Assembly: GCA_045627525.1 (NCBI GenBank)
Contig: JAZQNW010000018.1
Span: 1-40,464 of the forward strand
Direction: 5' to 3'
Source: CAG-877 sp045627525
Lineage (GTDB): Bacteria > Bacillota_I > Bacilli_A > RF39 > UBA660
Length of the DNA: 40,464 nt
Under the pieces are notes generated by a model. It worked only from the letters and a program-made list of their open reading frames with translations, was not told the DNA's origin and did no database searches. Within the stretch, counting starts at the first letter, position 1. Every line of letters starts with the position of its first letter. The position numbers and the translations under genes are program-made. Shown here piece by piece: positions 34,213-40,464 of the stretch.

Positions 34213-34736
34213 CCTTTGTAAGGATCCTTTTTATCAATGTGATCAGTAAATAAAATTCCGTTTAAATGATCTAGTTCATGTTGCATAGCAATTGCTAGTT
34301 CCTCACGAGCTCTGACATGAATTTTTCTTCCTTCCATATCATAAGCTTCCATTGTTACTCTAGCATAACGAGGAACTATTCCATCAACAGGTCTATTAAC
34401 ACTTAAACAGCCTTCACCCATATCTACATATATTTTTTCTAATGAATTACTTATGATTTTAGGATTAATTAAAATATAATTTTCAAAAACTCCGTCATCT
34501 ACTTCATCAACGACAACAAAATATCTTTTTGCAACTCCTAACTGAATAGCAGCCATTCCCATACCTGGTCTTAAATCATATTTTTCAGCTAATTCATCAA
34601 TTTGACTATCATGTAAATATTTTAACATTGTTTCAATTAAATCTTTATCTTTTTTACTTAAAGGAAATTCTACTTCCTTACTAATTAATCTTAATCTTTT
34701 ATCTTTTTCATCTAATATATCTTTTGTTTTTAACAA
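34188..34736 (-). CDS. def: Peptide deformylase
   Basis: A 182-residue Gram-positive (type II) deformylase that removes the N-formyl group from nascent proteins. Motif 1 is GMGMAAIQLG (the usual Pro is Ile), motif 2 is EGCLSVN (metal ligand Cys110) and motif 3 is QHELDH (His153, Glu154, His157). The start is read as the TTG at 34736, 6 bases after GAGGTG on the minus strand. It gives MLKTKDI, which lines up with the start of S. aureus Def; the GTG at 34745 is inside the ribosome binding site. It converges with smc. Confidence 0.93.
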   Translation of the reverse strand: MLKTKDILDEKDKRLRLISKEVEFPLSKKDKDLIETMLKYLHDSQIDELAEKYDLRPGMGMAAIQLGVAKRYFVVVDEVDDGVFENYILINPKIISNSLEKIYVDMGEGCLSVNRPVDGIVPRYARVTMEAYDMEGRKIHVRAREELAIAMQHELDHLNGILFTDHIDKKDPYKGKDQMRAI

Positions 34737-34796
34737 GACAACCACCTCATCAGCAACTATTTTATCAAAAAAATATCTAAAAATAAAGTGAAAAAT

Positions 34797-34821
34797 AAAA
34801 AACGTATAAAATACGTTTTTT
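34797..34821 (-). terminator. Terminator of the YjcZ-like gene
   Basis: Read on the minus strand, AACGTAT/ATACGTT stem followed by a T-rich run; it separates the small gene from def. Confidence 0.72.
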
Positions 34822-34822
34822 A

Positions 34823-34990
34823 TTAAACTGTAAATCTTGAACCAAGAATAATAACTAATAAAATAAATAATACTAATATAATAGCAAAATTAGAAGTTCC
34901 ATAATTTCCTCCACAGTAATTTGTTGGATAATATGGCATTTGATATGATTGGTTGTTTGAACAGCATGATCCACCACCGTAATAATACAT
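34823..34990 (-). CDS. YjcZ-like small Tyr/Gly-rich membrane protein
   Basis: A 55-residue protein. The Tyr/Gly/Cys-rich N-terminus (MYYYGGGSCCSNN, then YQMPYYP) is followed by one hydrophobic helix NFAIILVLFILLVIILG. The latter strongly resembles the YjcZ sporulation family (FALIVVLFILLIIVG-like). Those proteins are made late in Bacillus sporulation; their function is unknown. The start is the ATG at 34990, 6 bases after AGGAGG; an in-frame ATG six codons upstream has no spacing to a ribosome binding site. It shares YQMPYYP and a promoter-like element with the gene at 782-1060. Confidence 0.75.
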   Translation of the reverse strand: MYYYGGGSCCSNNQSYQMPYYPTNYCGGNYGTSNFAIILVLFILLVIILGSRFTV

Positions 34991-35017
34991 AATAAGCCTC
35001 CTTTTCATAATCTAATA

Positions 35018-35045
35018 TAGAATATGTAAATTGACAAAAAGTGTT
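35018..35045 (-). promoter_or_regulatory. Candidate sigma-K/sigma-E-like promoter of the YjcZ-like gene
   Basis: On the minus strand: AACA, 15 bases, CATATTCTA, the same geometry and the same ATTTACATAT core as in front of the Tyr-rich gene at 1060. Confidence 0.48.
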
Positions 35046-35093
35046 AATAAAACTAACCTAATTAAATTTTACTAAGAAAAAAAAATATATTTG

Positions 35094-35102
35094 TGATATT
35101 AT
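35094..35102 (+). promoter_or_regulatory. Possible extended -10 of the ftsW gene
   Basis: TGATATTAT immediately upstream of the GGAGGA ribosome binding site; no good -35 seen and the leader would be very short. Confidence 0.3.
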
Positions 35103-35122
35103 TATTATAAGGAGGAATTTTG

Positions 35123-36268
35123 ATGAGAAAAATAATAAAAAATATAGATAAACCATTATTAATAATTTCTACTTTGTTATTTATTTTTGGATTGATTATG
35201 GTTTTTTCATCATCTAATGTTGTTGCTTATATGTCTCATCAAGTAAGCGCTTCTTATTATTTTGTGAAACAATCAATATTTTTAATAGCAGGGCTATTTC
35301 TCTCGTTAATTATGATAAATATTGGTACTAAAAGTTATGGTATCATTTCAAAGTTTTTATTAATAATATTTTCAGCTAGTCTAGTAATATTATTGTTGTT
35401 TATTAAAGCAAAAAATCAGGCACAAAGTTGGTTTGATTTAGGATTTTTTAGTATTCAACCAAGTGAATTTATAAAAATAATAATAATTGTTTGGTTATCA
35501 TACTATTATGAAAAAAATCAAAAGAAATTAAATAAAGAAATTCCGGCATTATATCCTATTGCTGTTTCAGTAGGTGTTGCCCTTTTAATATTCCTACAGC
35601 CAGACCTTGGTACTACAATTATATTTTGTGCAATAGTAGCGGCAATATTTTTCGCGGTACCAATTAGTAAAAAGATTAAGTCTAAAACAGTTTTAATTGG
35701 ATTGGGATTTATATTAGTAGCATATGCTGCATTTTCTGCAAGTGGAAAGAGTTTACTACAATCACGACAATCTGAAAGATTAAATTTTAAAAACCCATGT
35801 GAAAAATTACTGACAACAGGAAATCAAGTATGTAATTGTTACATTGCTATAAATAATGGTGGCTTAACAGGTGTTGGACTAGGTAATAGTACTCAAAAGT
35901 ATTTATACTTGCCCGAACCATATACTGACTTTATTTTTGCAGTCATTATTGAAGAATTAGGCTTAATTACAGGAATTATAATAATATTAGCATATATGAT
36001 TATTCTATATAGAATTTTAATAATAGGAAGAAATGCTACCACAAATAGGGGCAGTACAATGTGTTATGGAATTGCCATATATCTATTTATACATATAGCT
36101 GTAAACTTATTAGGAATATTTGGTTTAATGCCAATGACAGGAGTTCCATTACCATTTATGAGTTATGGTGGAAGCTTTACAATTTGCTTAATCGCAGCAC
36201 TAACCATTGTCCAAAGAGTTAACATAGAAACTAAATTATCTAAGGAAAAAGAACTAAAAGAAGCATAA
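35123..36268 (+). CDS. ftsW: Peptidoglycan glycosyltransferase FtsW (SEDS family)
   Basis: A 381-residue, roughly ten-helix SEDS protein that polymerises lipid II at the division septum with a class B PBP. Conserved blocks: QPSEFIKI, LQPDLGTT, the loop SRQSERLNFKNPC..., GLGNSTQKYLYLPEPYTDFIFAVIIEE split around the catalytic Asp region, and the C-terminal PMTGVPLPFMSYGGS. The LPEPYTDFIFAVIIEE block is more like FtsW than RodA, but SpoVE is equally possible. The ATG at 35123 follows GGAGGA by 6 bases. It ends in a terminator. Confidence 0.9.
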   Translation: MRKIIKNIDKPLLIISTLLFIFGLIMVFSSSNVVAYMSHQVSASYYFVKQSIFLIAGLFLSLIMINIGTKSYGIISKFLLIIFSASLVILLLFIKAKNQAQSWFDLGFFSIQPSEFIKIIIIVWLSYYYEKNQKKLNKEIPALYPIAVSVGVALLIFLQPDLGTTIIFCAIVAAIFFAVPISKKIKSKTVLIGLGFILVAYAAFSASGKSLLQSRQSERLNFKNPCEKLLTTGNQVCNCYIAINNGGLTGVGLGNSTQKYLYLPEPYTDFIFAVIIEELGLITGIIIILAYMIILYRILIIGRNATTNRGSTMCYGIAIYLFIHIAVNLLGIFGLMPMTGVPLPFMSYGGSFTICLIAALTIVQRVNIETKLSKEKELKEA

Positions 36269-36306
36269 AAAGAGACAATTTTTCAAAAAAATGTTTCTTT
36301 TTTTTT
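36267..36306 (+). terminator. Terminator after ftsW
   Basis: Stem AAAAAGAGACA (36267-36277) / TGTTTCTTTTT (36292-36302), one G-U pair, plus inner A-T pairing, then T. Confidence 0.8.
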
Positions 36307-36315
36307 ACAAAGTAG

Positions 36316-36321
36316 TATAAT
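36316..36321 (+). promoter_or_regulatory. -10 box for the DHH phosphodiesterase gene
   Basis: TATAAT 50 bases before the start codon; -35 not convincing because the expected position falls in the preceding terminator. Confidence 0.4.
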
Positions 36322-36370
36322 CTATTAAGCAAGGAACAAAAACACATATGTTTCTACAGGGGGTAAAATA

Positions 36371-37447
36371 ATGACAAAGTCATTTAAAACATTTAAGGAC
36401 AAATTGCCTATAGTTTTACAGGATTCATCTACAGTAATTATTATTGGTCATGAAAATCCAGACTTTGATTCAATAGGATCAAATATAGGAATGAAAAAAA
36501 TTTGCGATCACTTTGGGATAGATTCATATATTTTAGTTCCAGATAGCGCTTTAGAATTGGAACCAGGAGTAAAAAAAATAATAGATTCTAAAAGAGAAAA
36601 ATTTAATATAATTACTTTAGATCAAGCATGTACATTAATTGATGATAATACAACACTAGTTGTAACAGATACTAATAGTTCAAAAAAATTAAAAGTTATG
36701 AATGAGTTACCATCATTTAAGAGAATAGTTATAATAGATCATCATGATGAAGATGCAAATACTATTTATTCTGATTTAAATTACATAAATCCAACTACTT
36801 CAAGCGCTTCAGAAATAATTGCTCAATTATTAATAAATTATAAAGTTGTCGCTGATAAAGATGCAGCTAATGCACTTTTAGCTGGTATTGCCTTGGATAC
36901 AAAACACTATCAAATAAATACTACCGAACATACTCATGATTTAGCAAAAAGATTAATAAAGCTAGGAGCAACTCAATCAGAAGTATCAAGTTTATTTATG
37001 GCAGAATTTGAAACAGATAGACGAATTAGTAATTTAATTTATAACAATACAATATTTGAAAATTACGCTCGAACAGCTTTTCAAAATGTTCAAGTATCTT
37101 TCACTTTGAATAAGGAAAATCCATATCAGATATATAAAAGAGAAGATTTAGCAAAGGCAGCAGATAGACTTCTTGATTATAGTGTTGATGCATCATTTGT
37201 ACTAGGATATATTAATGAAGATGTTGTATCAATAAGTGCTAGAAGTAAAAGTGATATTGATGTTGGAGCTATTATGAGAAAATTTTCTGGTGGAGGAAAA
37301 AATAATAGTGCTGCAACTAAAATAAATACACCTGATATTGAAGAATTAGAATGTAGATTACATGATTATGTTATGTCAGGATTAGAAGAAAATAGCATTG
37401 AAGAAACACCAAAAATTTATAAAAAATATAAAACAAATTTACAATAA
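36371..37447 (+). CDS. DHH/DHHA1 phosphodiesterase (GdpP C-terminal/NrnA-like)
   Basis: A 358-residue soluble protein. The DHH domain has GHENPDFDSIG, VVTDTN and the signature IDHHDE; the DHHA1 domain has SARSKSDIDVGAIMRKFSGGGK. The series matches the catalytic half of the c-di-AMP phosphodiesterase GdpP (INVQVIMEKFGGGG-like end), but the membrane, PAS and GGDEF parts of GdpP are missing. It could be a Pde2-type enzyme (c-di-AMP or pApA to AMP) or a nanoRNase/pAp phosphatase of the NrnA type; the sequence alone does not decide. The start follows ACAGGGGG. Confidence 0.85.
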   Translation: MTKSFKTFKDKLPIVLQDSSTVIIIGHENPDFDSIGSNIGMKKICDHFGIDSYILVPDSALELEPGVKKIIDSKREKFNIITLDQACTLIDDNTTLVVTDTNSSKKLKVMNELPSFKRIVIIDHHDEDANTIYSDLNYINPTTSSASEIIAQLLINYKVVADKDAANALLAGIALDTKHYQINTTEHTHDLAKRLIKLGATQSEVSSLFMAEFETDRRISNLIYNNTIFENYARTAFQNVQVSFTLNKENPYQIYKREDLAKAADRLLDYSVDASFVLGYINEDVVSISARSKSDIDVGAIMRKFSGGGKNNSAATKINTPDIEELECRLHDYVMSGLEENSIEETPKIYKKYKTNLQ

Positions 37448-37467
37448 TTTACAATAATAAAATTTAT

Positions 37468-37491
37468 AAAAGGACTAAGTCCTTTTTTTTT
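37468..37491 (+). terminator. Terminator after the DHH gene
   Basis: Stem AAAAGGAC / GTCCTTTT, loop TAA, then a T-run. Confidence 0.88.
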
Positions 37492-37500
37492 AATAATTTA

Positions 37501-37509
37501 TGTTATACT
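37501..37509 (+). promoter_or_regulatory. Extended -10 promoter of the 37544 gene
   Basis: TGTTATACT, 34 bases before the start codon; no clear -35. Confidence 0.4.
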
Positions 37510-37543
37510 CAAAATACAATAGTAGTCCAAAAAGGAGAAAAAA

Positions 37544-38068
37544 ATGGAAGATAATAACAAAAAACCAAATAAGGCTATTTTTATAATAATACCAATTATT
37601 ATATTAGTAGCAGGGGTTGCTGGATGGTATTTAGGAAAAGGATCAATAATTGAAAGCCAAAAAAGTGATGCAAATAAAAATATAAGTGAAAAAAGTAATA
37701 CTTCGAGTGATGAAAATATAGAAACTTCAAAAGAAAATGAGCAGGTCACAGAAGAAGTCAAAACAAAAGAAGAAGTAAAAAAGGCAAAATGCTATGGAAC
37801 ATATTATGTAAATGGAAATAAGGAAGATGGAGAATATCAATTAACAGAAGATGGAAAATATAATGTTGTAGGTGAAGAAAAATATGGAGTATTTGCAATT
37901 TATGAAAATACAATCGTATTTTTAACATCAAAACATACAGTTGGTCCTAGAGAAGAAGACCCAATATACTATGATCCTAAATCATATTTAATATCTGATG
38001 ATTGTTCTAAAATTACATTAACAGAACCAGGAAGCCATGTAAGCGCATACTTAACTAAGGTTCAATAA
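37544..38068 (+). CDS. Unknown membrane-anchored protein with C-terminal domain
   Basis: A 174-residue protein: a short positive N-terminus, one hydrophobic helix (residues 11-30), a Ser/Glu/Lys-rich disordered linker (about 32-80), and a compact C-terminal domain of about 90 residues. That domain starts at KCYGTYYVNG, is strand-rich and has two Cys (near 82 and 157) that could form a disulfide. The layout suggests a surface-exposed domain on a flexible stalk. I recognise no family; the Y-x-x-x-G-x-Y repeats look like a small beta-barrel. Single gene between two terminators; ribosome binding site AAAGGAG. Confidence 0.72.
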   Translation: MEDNNKKPNKAIFIIIPIIILVAGVAGWYLGKGSIIESQKSDANKNISEKSNTSSDENIETSKENEQVTEEVKTKEEVKKAKCYGTYYVNGNKEDGEYQLTEDGKYNVVGEEKYGVFAIYENTIVFLTSKHTVGPREEDPIYYDPKSYLISDDCSKITLTEPGSHVSAYLTKVQ

Positions 38069-38082
38069 ATTGATTAAAAAGT

Positions 38083-38115
38083 AAAAAGAAAAGTGAGAAC
38101 TTTTCTTTTTTTTTG
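38083..38115 (+). terminator. Terminator after the 37544 gene
   Basis: Perfect 12-bp stem AAAAAGAAAAGT / ACTTTTCTTTTT around a GAGA loop, then a T-run. Confidence 0.9.
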
Positions 38116-38137
38116 AATAATAATTTAGGAGGTGATA

Positions 38138-38812
38138 ATTATAACTTTTCATTATAGATATAGAAAACAGATAATTTTAATGAGTCTAGCAATTATATTA
38201 ATAACAGTAGTTAGTATTATATGTATAAATAAAGGAAAAACACAGGAAGAACCGATCATAGTGAAAAATGAACTAAAAGAAAAAATCACTAAAAAGCAAA
38301 AAAGTGATACATCAGTATATAAAGTAGATATAAAAGGTGAAGTAATAACCCCAGGTATTTATACATTATCATCAGAAGCAAGAGTAATAGATGTTATAAA
38401 AGAAGCGGGAGGTCTTACTGATAATGCAAATACTACAGTAATAAATTTAAGTAAAAAAATATCAGATGAAATGGTAATAATTATTTATAGTAATGATGAA
38501 GTGAAAAAATTTAAAGAAACAAAACAAACAGAATCAATAGTTATAAGTAAGTGTGAACAAAAAAATGAAGAATCTTTACATAATGACGCCTGCATTACCA
38601 ATGAAAAAGAGAAAACAAATGGTCTAATATCAATAAATAATGCCACAATAGAAGAATTAATGACTTTACCAAATATAGGTGAATCAAAAGCTAAAAATAT
38701 CATTGAATATCGTAGTAAAAATGGACCATTTACATCAATAGATGATATAAAAAACATAACAGGCATAGGAGAGAGTATTTTTGCTAAAATTAAGGACTAT
38801 ATTACTCTATGA
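38138..38812 (+). CDS. comEA: Competence DNA receptor ComEA (start codon uncertain)
   Basis: A membrane-anchored DNA-binding protein of the competence machine, up to about 225 residues. It has a basic N-terminus and a hydrophobic anchor (IILMSLAIILITVVSIICI). An SLBB domain follows (VYKVDIKGEVITPGIYTL through GGLTDNAN...INLSKKI), then a linker with two or three Cys. Tandem helix-hairpin-helix motifs end it (SINNATIEELMTLPNIGESKA; ITGIGESIFAKIKDYI). It binds incoming dsDNA and hands it to ComEC. The strong AGGAGGTGAT at 38127-38136 is not followed by ATG, GTG or TTG at a usable distance: the codons there are ATT (38138) and ATA (38141). The GTG at 38132 lies in the ribosome binding site, and the first in-frame ATG (38180) has no site and would lose the basic N-terminus. 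I use 38138 provisionally. It overlaps comEC by 32 bases. Confidence 0.85.
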   Translation: MITFHYRYRKQIILMSLAIILITVVSIICINKGKTQEEPIIVKNELKEKITKKQKSDTSVYKVDIKGEVITPGIYTLSSEARVIDVIKEAGGLTDNANTTVINLSKKISDEMVIIIYSNDEVKKFKETKQTESIVISKCEQKNEESLHNDACITNEKEKTNGLISINNATIEELMTLPNIGESKAKNIIEYRSKNGPFTSIDDIKNITGIGESIFAKIKDYITL

Positions 38813-40289
38813 CAAATTATATTATTTAATTATAGTCTTAGTTTTATTAATATCTGGAATTAGAATAATGATGCCTCATAAAAGTATTTATACATTATCA
38901 ACTAATGAAGTTGTTGGCACAATTACAAAGATAAATATAATTGATGACAAAGTAACAATAACAGTTAAAAACAAAGAAAATATTATCGCAACATACTATC
39001 AAAATAAAAAAAATAATTTCAACTATGAAATAGGAGACAAAGTAAAAATAATAGGTGAATTATCAATTCCATCAAAGAATACGACAAAGTACTTATTTAA
39101 TTATCAAAAATATTTATCCTACCATAAGACCTATTATCTTATGAATGTTTATAATATAAAATTAATAAGAAAAAATAATAACTTAATGTATAAACAAAAA
39201 CAATTACTTATAAAATACATTAATAAAAATCCATATTTAAATACATTTATATTAGGAGATAAAAGTTATTTAAATAAAGATGCTGTATATAGTTATCAAT
39301 ATAATGGTATAAGTCATTTATTTGCCATAAGTGGAATGCACATTAGCTTACTATCATCAATTATTTTAAAAATACTCAAAAAGTTAAAAATAAAAGAAAA
39401 TAAAAGATTTTTTATAACATCAATAATACTAATAAATTATTTATATATAACAAATTTATCAGCTTCTATTTTAAGAGGAACACTATTCTTTATACTTTTT
39501 TCTCTAAATAAAATATATTATTTTTATATAAAACCATTTAATATAGTTCTTCTAGTACTGGCAATATGTTTAATAATAAATCCATTTTATCTATTTGATA
39601 CTGCATTTTGGTACTCATTTACTATTAGTGTCAGTTTAATCATATTATCGAAATATTTAAAAGGTAACTACTTAATGATTATACTAAAAACATCAATAAT
39701 TTCGTTCATAGTAAGTTTACCGATAAGCTTGTATAATTTTAATCAAATAAATTTAATGAGTATAATCTATAATTTATTTTTCATACCACTAATAAGCCTC
39801 ATTATCTTTCCTTTATCACTGGTATCTATAATTTTTCCAGTATTTATTCCAATATATAATTTTCTAACTAATATAATGGAAAGTATATCATTAAGTTTAA
39901 AAAATATAAGACTTTTAACTTTTATATTCCCACGAGTAAATATTTCACTCTATATTTTTTATTACATATTTATAATTTTAATGTTTAAAGGAATAATTTC
40001 TAAACAACATAGTTTGCTTTTGCCAATTATATTACTTATGATATTTCACTATATATATCCATTACTATATAATTATTCATATATTAAAGTTTTAGACGTA
40101 GGTCAAGGTGATTCGATTTTAATTCATAACAAAAAAAATATATTAATAGATACAGGTGGAAGTAATAAAGAAAACTATTCCATAGAAAAAAATATAATAT
40201 CACCATCGCTAAAAAGCGTAGGAATAAAAAAAATTGATTTTCTTATATTAAGTCATGGAGGGGTGTGTTCTTGCAATCGAATTATTTAA
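38781..40289 (+). pseudogene. comEC: ComEC DNA channel, interrupted in its metallo-beta-lactamase domain
   Basis: ComEC is the membrane channel that moves single-stranded DNA into the cell. The frame opens at a TTG (38781), 9 bases after AGGAG and inside the end of comEA, giving an N-terminal helix, an OB-like domain and the competence-domain helices (HLFAISGMHISLL; LSASILRG). The MBL-like nuclease domain then begins: DVGQGDS (Asp439), IDTGG (Asp457) and LSHG (His492). The family continues here as (D)-x-D-H-x-GG, but after Gly493 (about base 40259) the frame reads unrelated residues and stops at 40289. Neither other frame continues ComEC. About 200-250 residues are missing, so the copy as it stands should be non-functional. 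Native sequence ends at about 40260; the cause looks like insertion of an element. Confidence 0.86.
40240..40281. other. Candidate attachment-site junction (attL/attR) in comEC
   Basis: The comEC coding sequence ends within AGTCATGGAG (40251-40260). The next bases, up to the stop codon of the minus-strand recombinase fragment at 40282, are non-coding on both strands. A 20-25 base gap between an integrase gene and the host sequence is what an att junction looks like. Serine recombinases use a 2-base core; the likely crossover lies in the GGAGGGG stretch at 40256-40262. Confidence 0.55.
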
Positions 40290-40464
40290 AAAAAACTTTG
40301 AACTTTTGTTCTTCATCTTGTTCAATGCTATCAATAATTTCATTCCAAAAAACTCTTTTGTTTTCATCAGTTAATTTTTTATATATGTCTATTATATTAT
40401 TAGATTGTAAGAGCTTTTTATATTTTGATAAGTCCTTTTTTTCTGTAACTTGATTTTCTTTTAA
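40260..40464. mobile_element. Edge of an integrated element (prophage or ICE) inserted in comEC
   Basis: From about 40260 to the window end the DNA is not comEC and carries the end of a recombinase-like gene pointing toward the junction. The rest of the element, and the other half of comEC, would lie beyond the window. A contig misjoin is the alternative. Confidence 0.55.
40282..40464 (-). CDS. Large serine recombinase, C-terminal 60 residues (partial)
   Basis: The minus strand is open from the window end to a TAA at 40282-40284. The 60 residues end with NNIIDIYKKLTDENKR, VFWNEIIDSIEQ and a short strand KFKVFFK. This is the usual close of Firmicute large serine recombinases: a helix with a (D)-x-(Y/F)-x-x-L-(T/S)-x-E-x-(K/R) pattern, a hydrophobic helix with F/W-x-x-I-I-D-x-I, and a final beta strand. 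The catalytic Ser domain, zinc ribbon and coiled coil would be outside. The C-terminus points at the host junction, as is common for phage and ICE integrases beside their att site. The fragment is short, so another coiled-coil protein cannot be excluded. Confidence 0.58.
   Translation of the reverse strand, partial: LKENQVTEKKDLSKYKKLLQSNNIIDIYKKLTDENKRVFWNEIIDSIEQDEEQKFKVFFK

Noticed and set aside
40258..40289. Simple frameshift at the end of comEC
   Set aside because: Neither of the other two forward frames after 40258 restores a D-x-D-H-x-GG sequence or anything like ComEC, so the change is a junction with foreign sequence, not a one-base slip.
1..40464. Mycoplasma-type genetic code (UGA = Trp)
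   Set aside because: Genes such as ylxR and comEA end at UGA and Trp is encoded by UGG throughout.
1..40464. tRNA, rRNA or CRISPR array
   Set aside because: No GC-rich cloverleaf-like segment, T-loop GGTTCGAATC-like string or regularly spaced repeat was found on reading the intergenic stretches.

Overview
The window is a very AT-rich, gene-dense stretch of a low-GC Gram-positive chromosome. PolC-type DNA polymerase III, FtsW, an intact rpsO-pnp pair and a rimP-nusA-ylxR-infB-rbfA cluster all point to Firmicutes, most likely the Bacilli side (an uncultured gut-type or Erysipelotrichia/RF39-like lineage is my guess, not demonstrated). UGA is a normal stop here (for example the ylxR and comEA stops), so this is not a Mycoplasma-type code. 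Most genes lie on the + strand with short gaps, and nearly every transcription unit ends in a compact hairpin plus T-run. No rRNA, tRNA or CRISPR array was seen, and no gene-free stretch exceeds 300 bases.

Layout. 1-2.2 kb: the 3' part of a sporulation-type sensor histidine kinase, a small Tyr-rich protein on the minus strand, and an M29 aminopeptidase. 2.4-5.3 kb: a plsC / acyl-activating enzyme / plsC lipid operon. 5.4-12.1 kb: a fused MacB-like ABC transporter, a kinase-like protein, RluB, a glycerophosphodiesterase, a ferredoxin and a tail-anchored unknown. 12.2-19.1 kb: an unknown gene, PolC, and a fused protein with a VanY-type D,D-carboxypeptidase domain in front of a complete TruB. 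19.2-25 kb: a protein with J-like domains lacking HPD, then a truncated RimP, NusA with an acidic insert, YlxR, IF2 and RbfA. 25-30 kb: a VUT-like membrane protein, a CPBP protease, S15 with a leader RNA, PNPase, and a YlxY-like deacetylase pseudoenzyme. 30-34.7 kb: an unknown membrane protein with an unusual leader, SMC with short arms, and peptide deformylase. 34.8-38.1 kb: a YjcZ-like small protein, FtsW, a DHH/DHHA1 phosphodiesterase and an unknown membrane-anchored protein. 38.1-40.46 kb: comEA and comEC.

The most notable feature is at the right edge. comEC is broken off inside its metallo-beta-lactamase active-site motif (about base 40260). Immediately beyond, on the opposite strand, is a 60-residue C-terminus that looks like a large serine recombinase. 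This is what the edge of a prophage or integrative element inserted in comEC would look like, and it would knock out DNA uptake unless the element excises.

Other points of interest are the VanY-TruB fusion, a possible H-type pseudoknot starting at the predicted +1 of the gene at 30096, and a matching sporulation-sigma-like promoter in front of two small Tyr-rich genes 34 kb apart that also share a peptide motif. A truncated RimP, a comEA gene with a strong ribosome binding site but no standard start codon, and a NodB-fold pseudoenzyme are also present.
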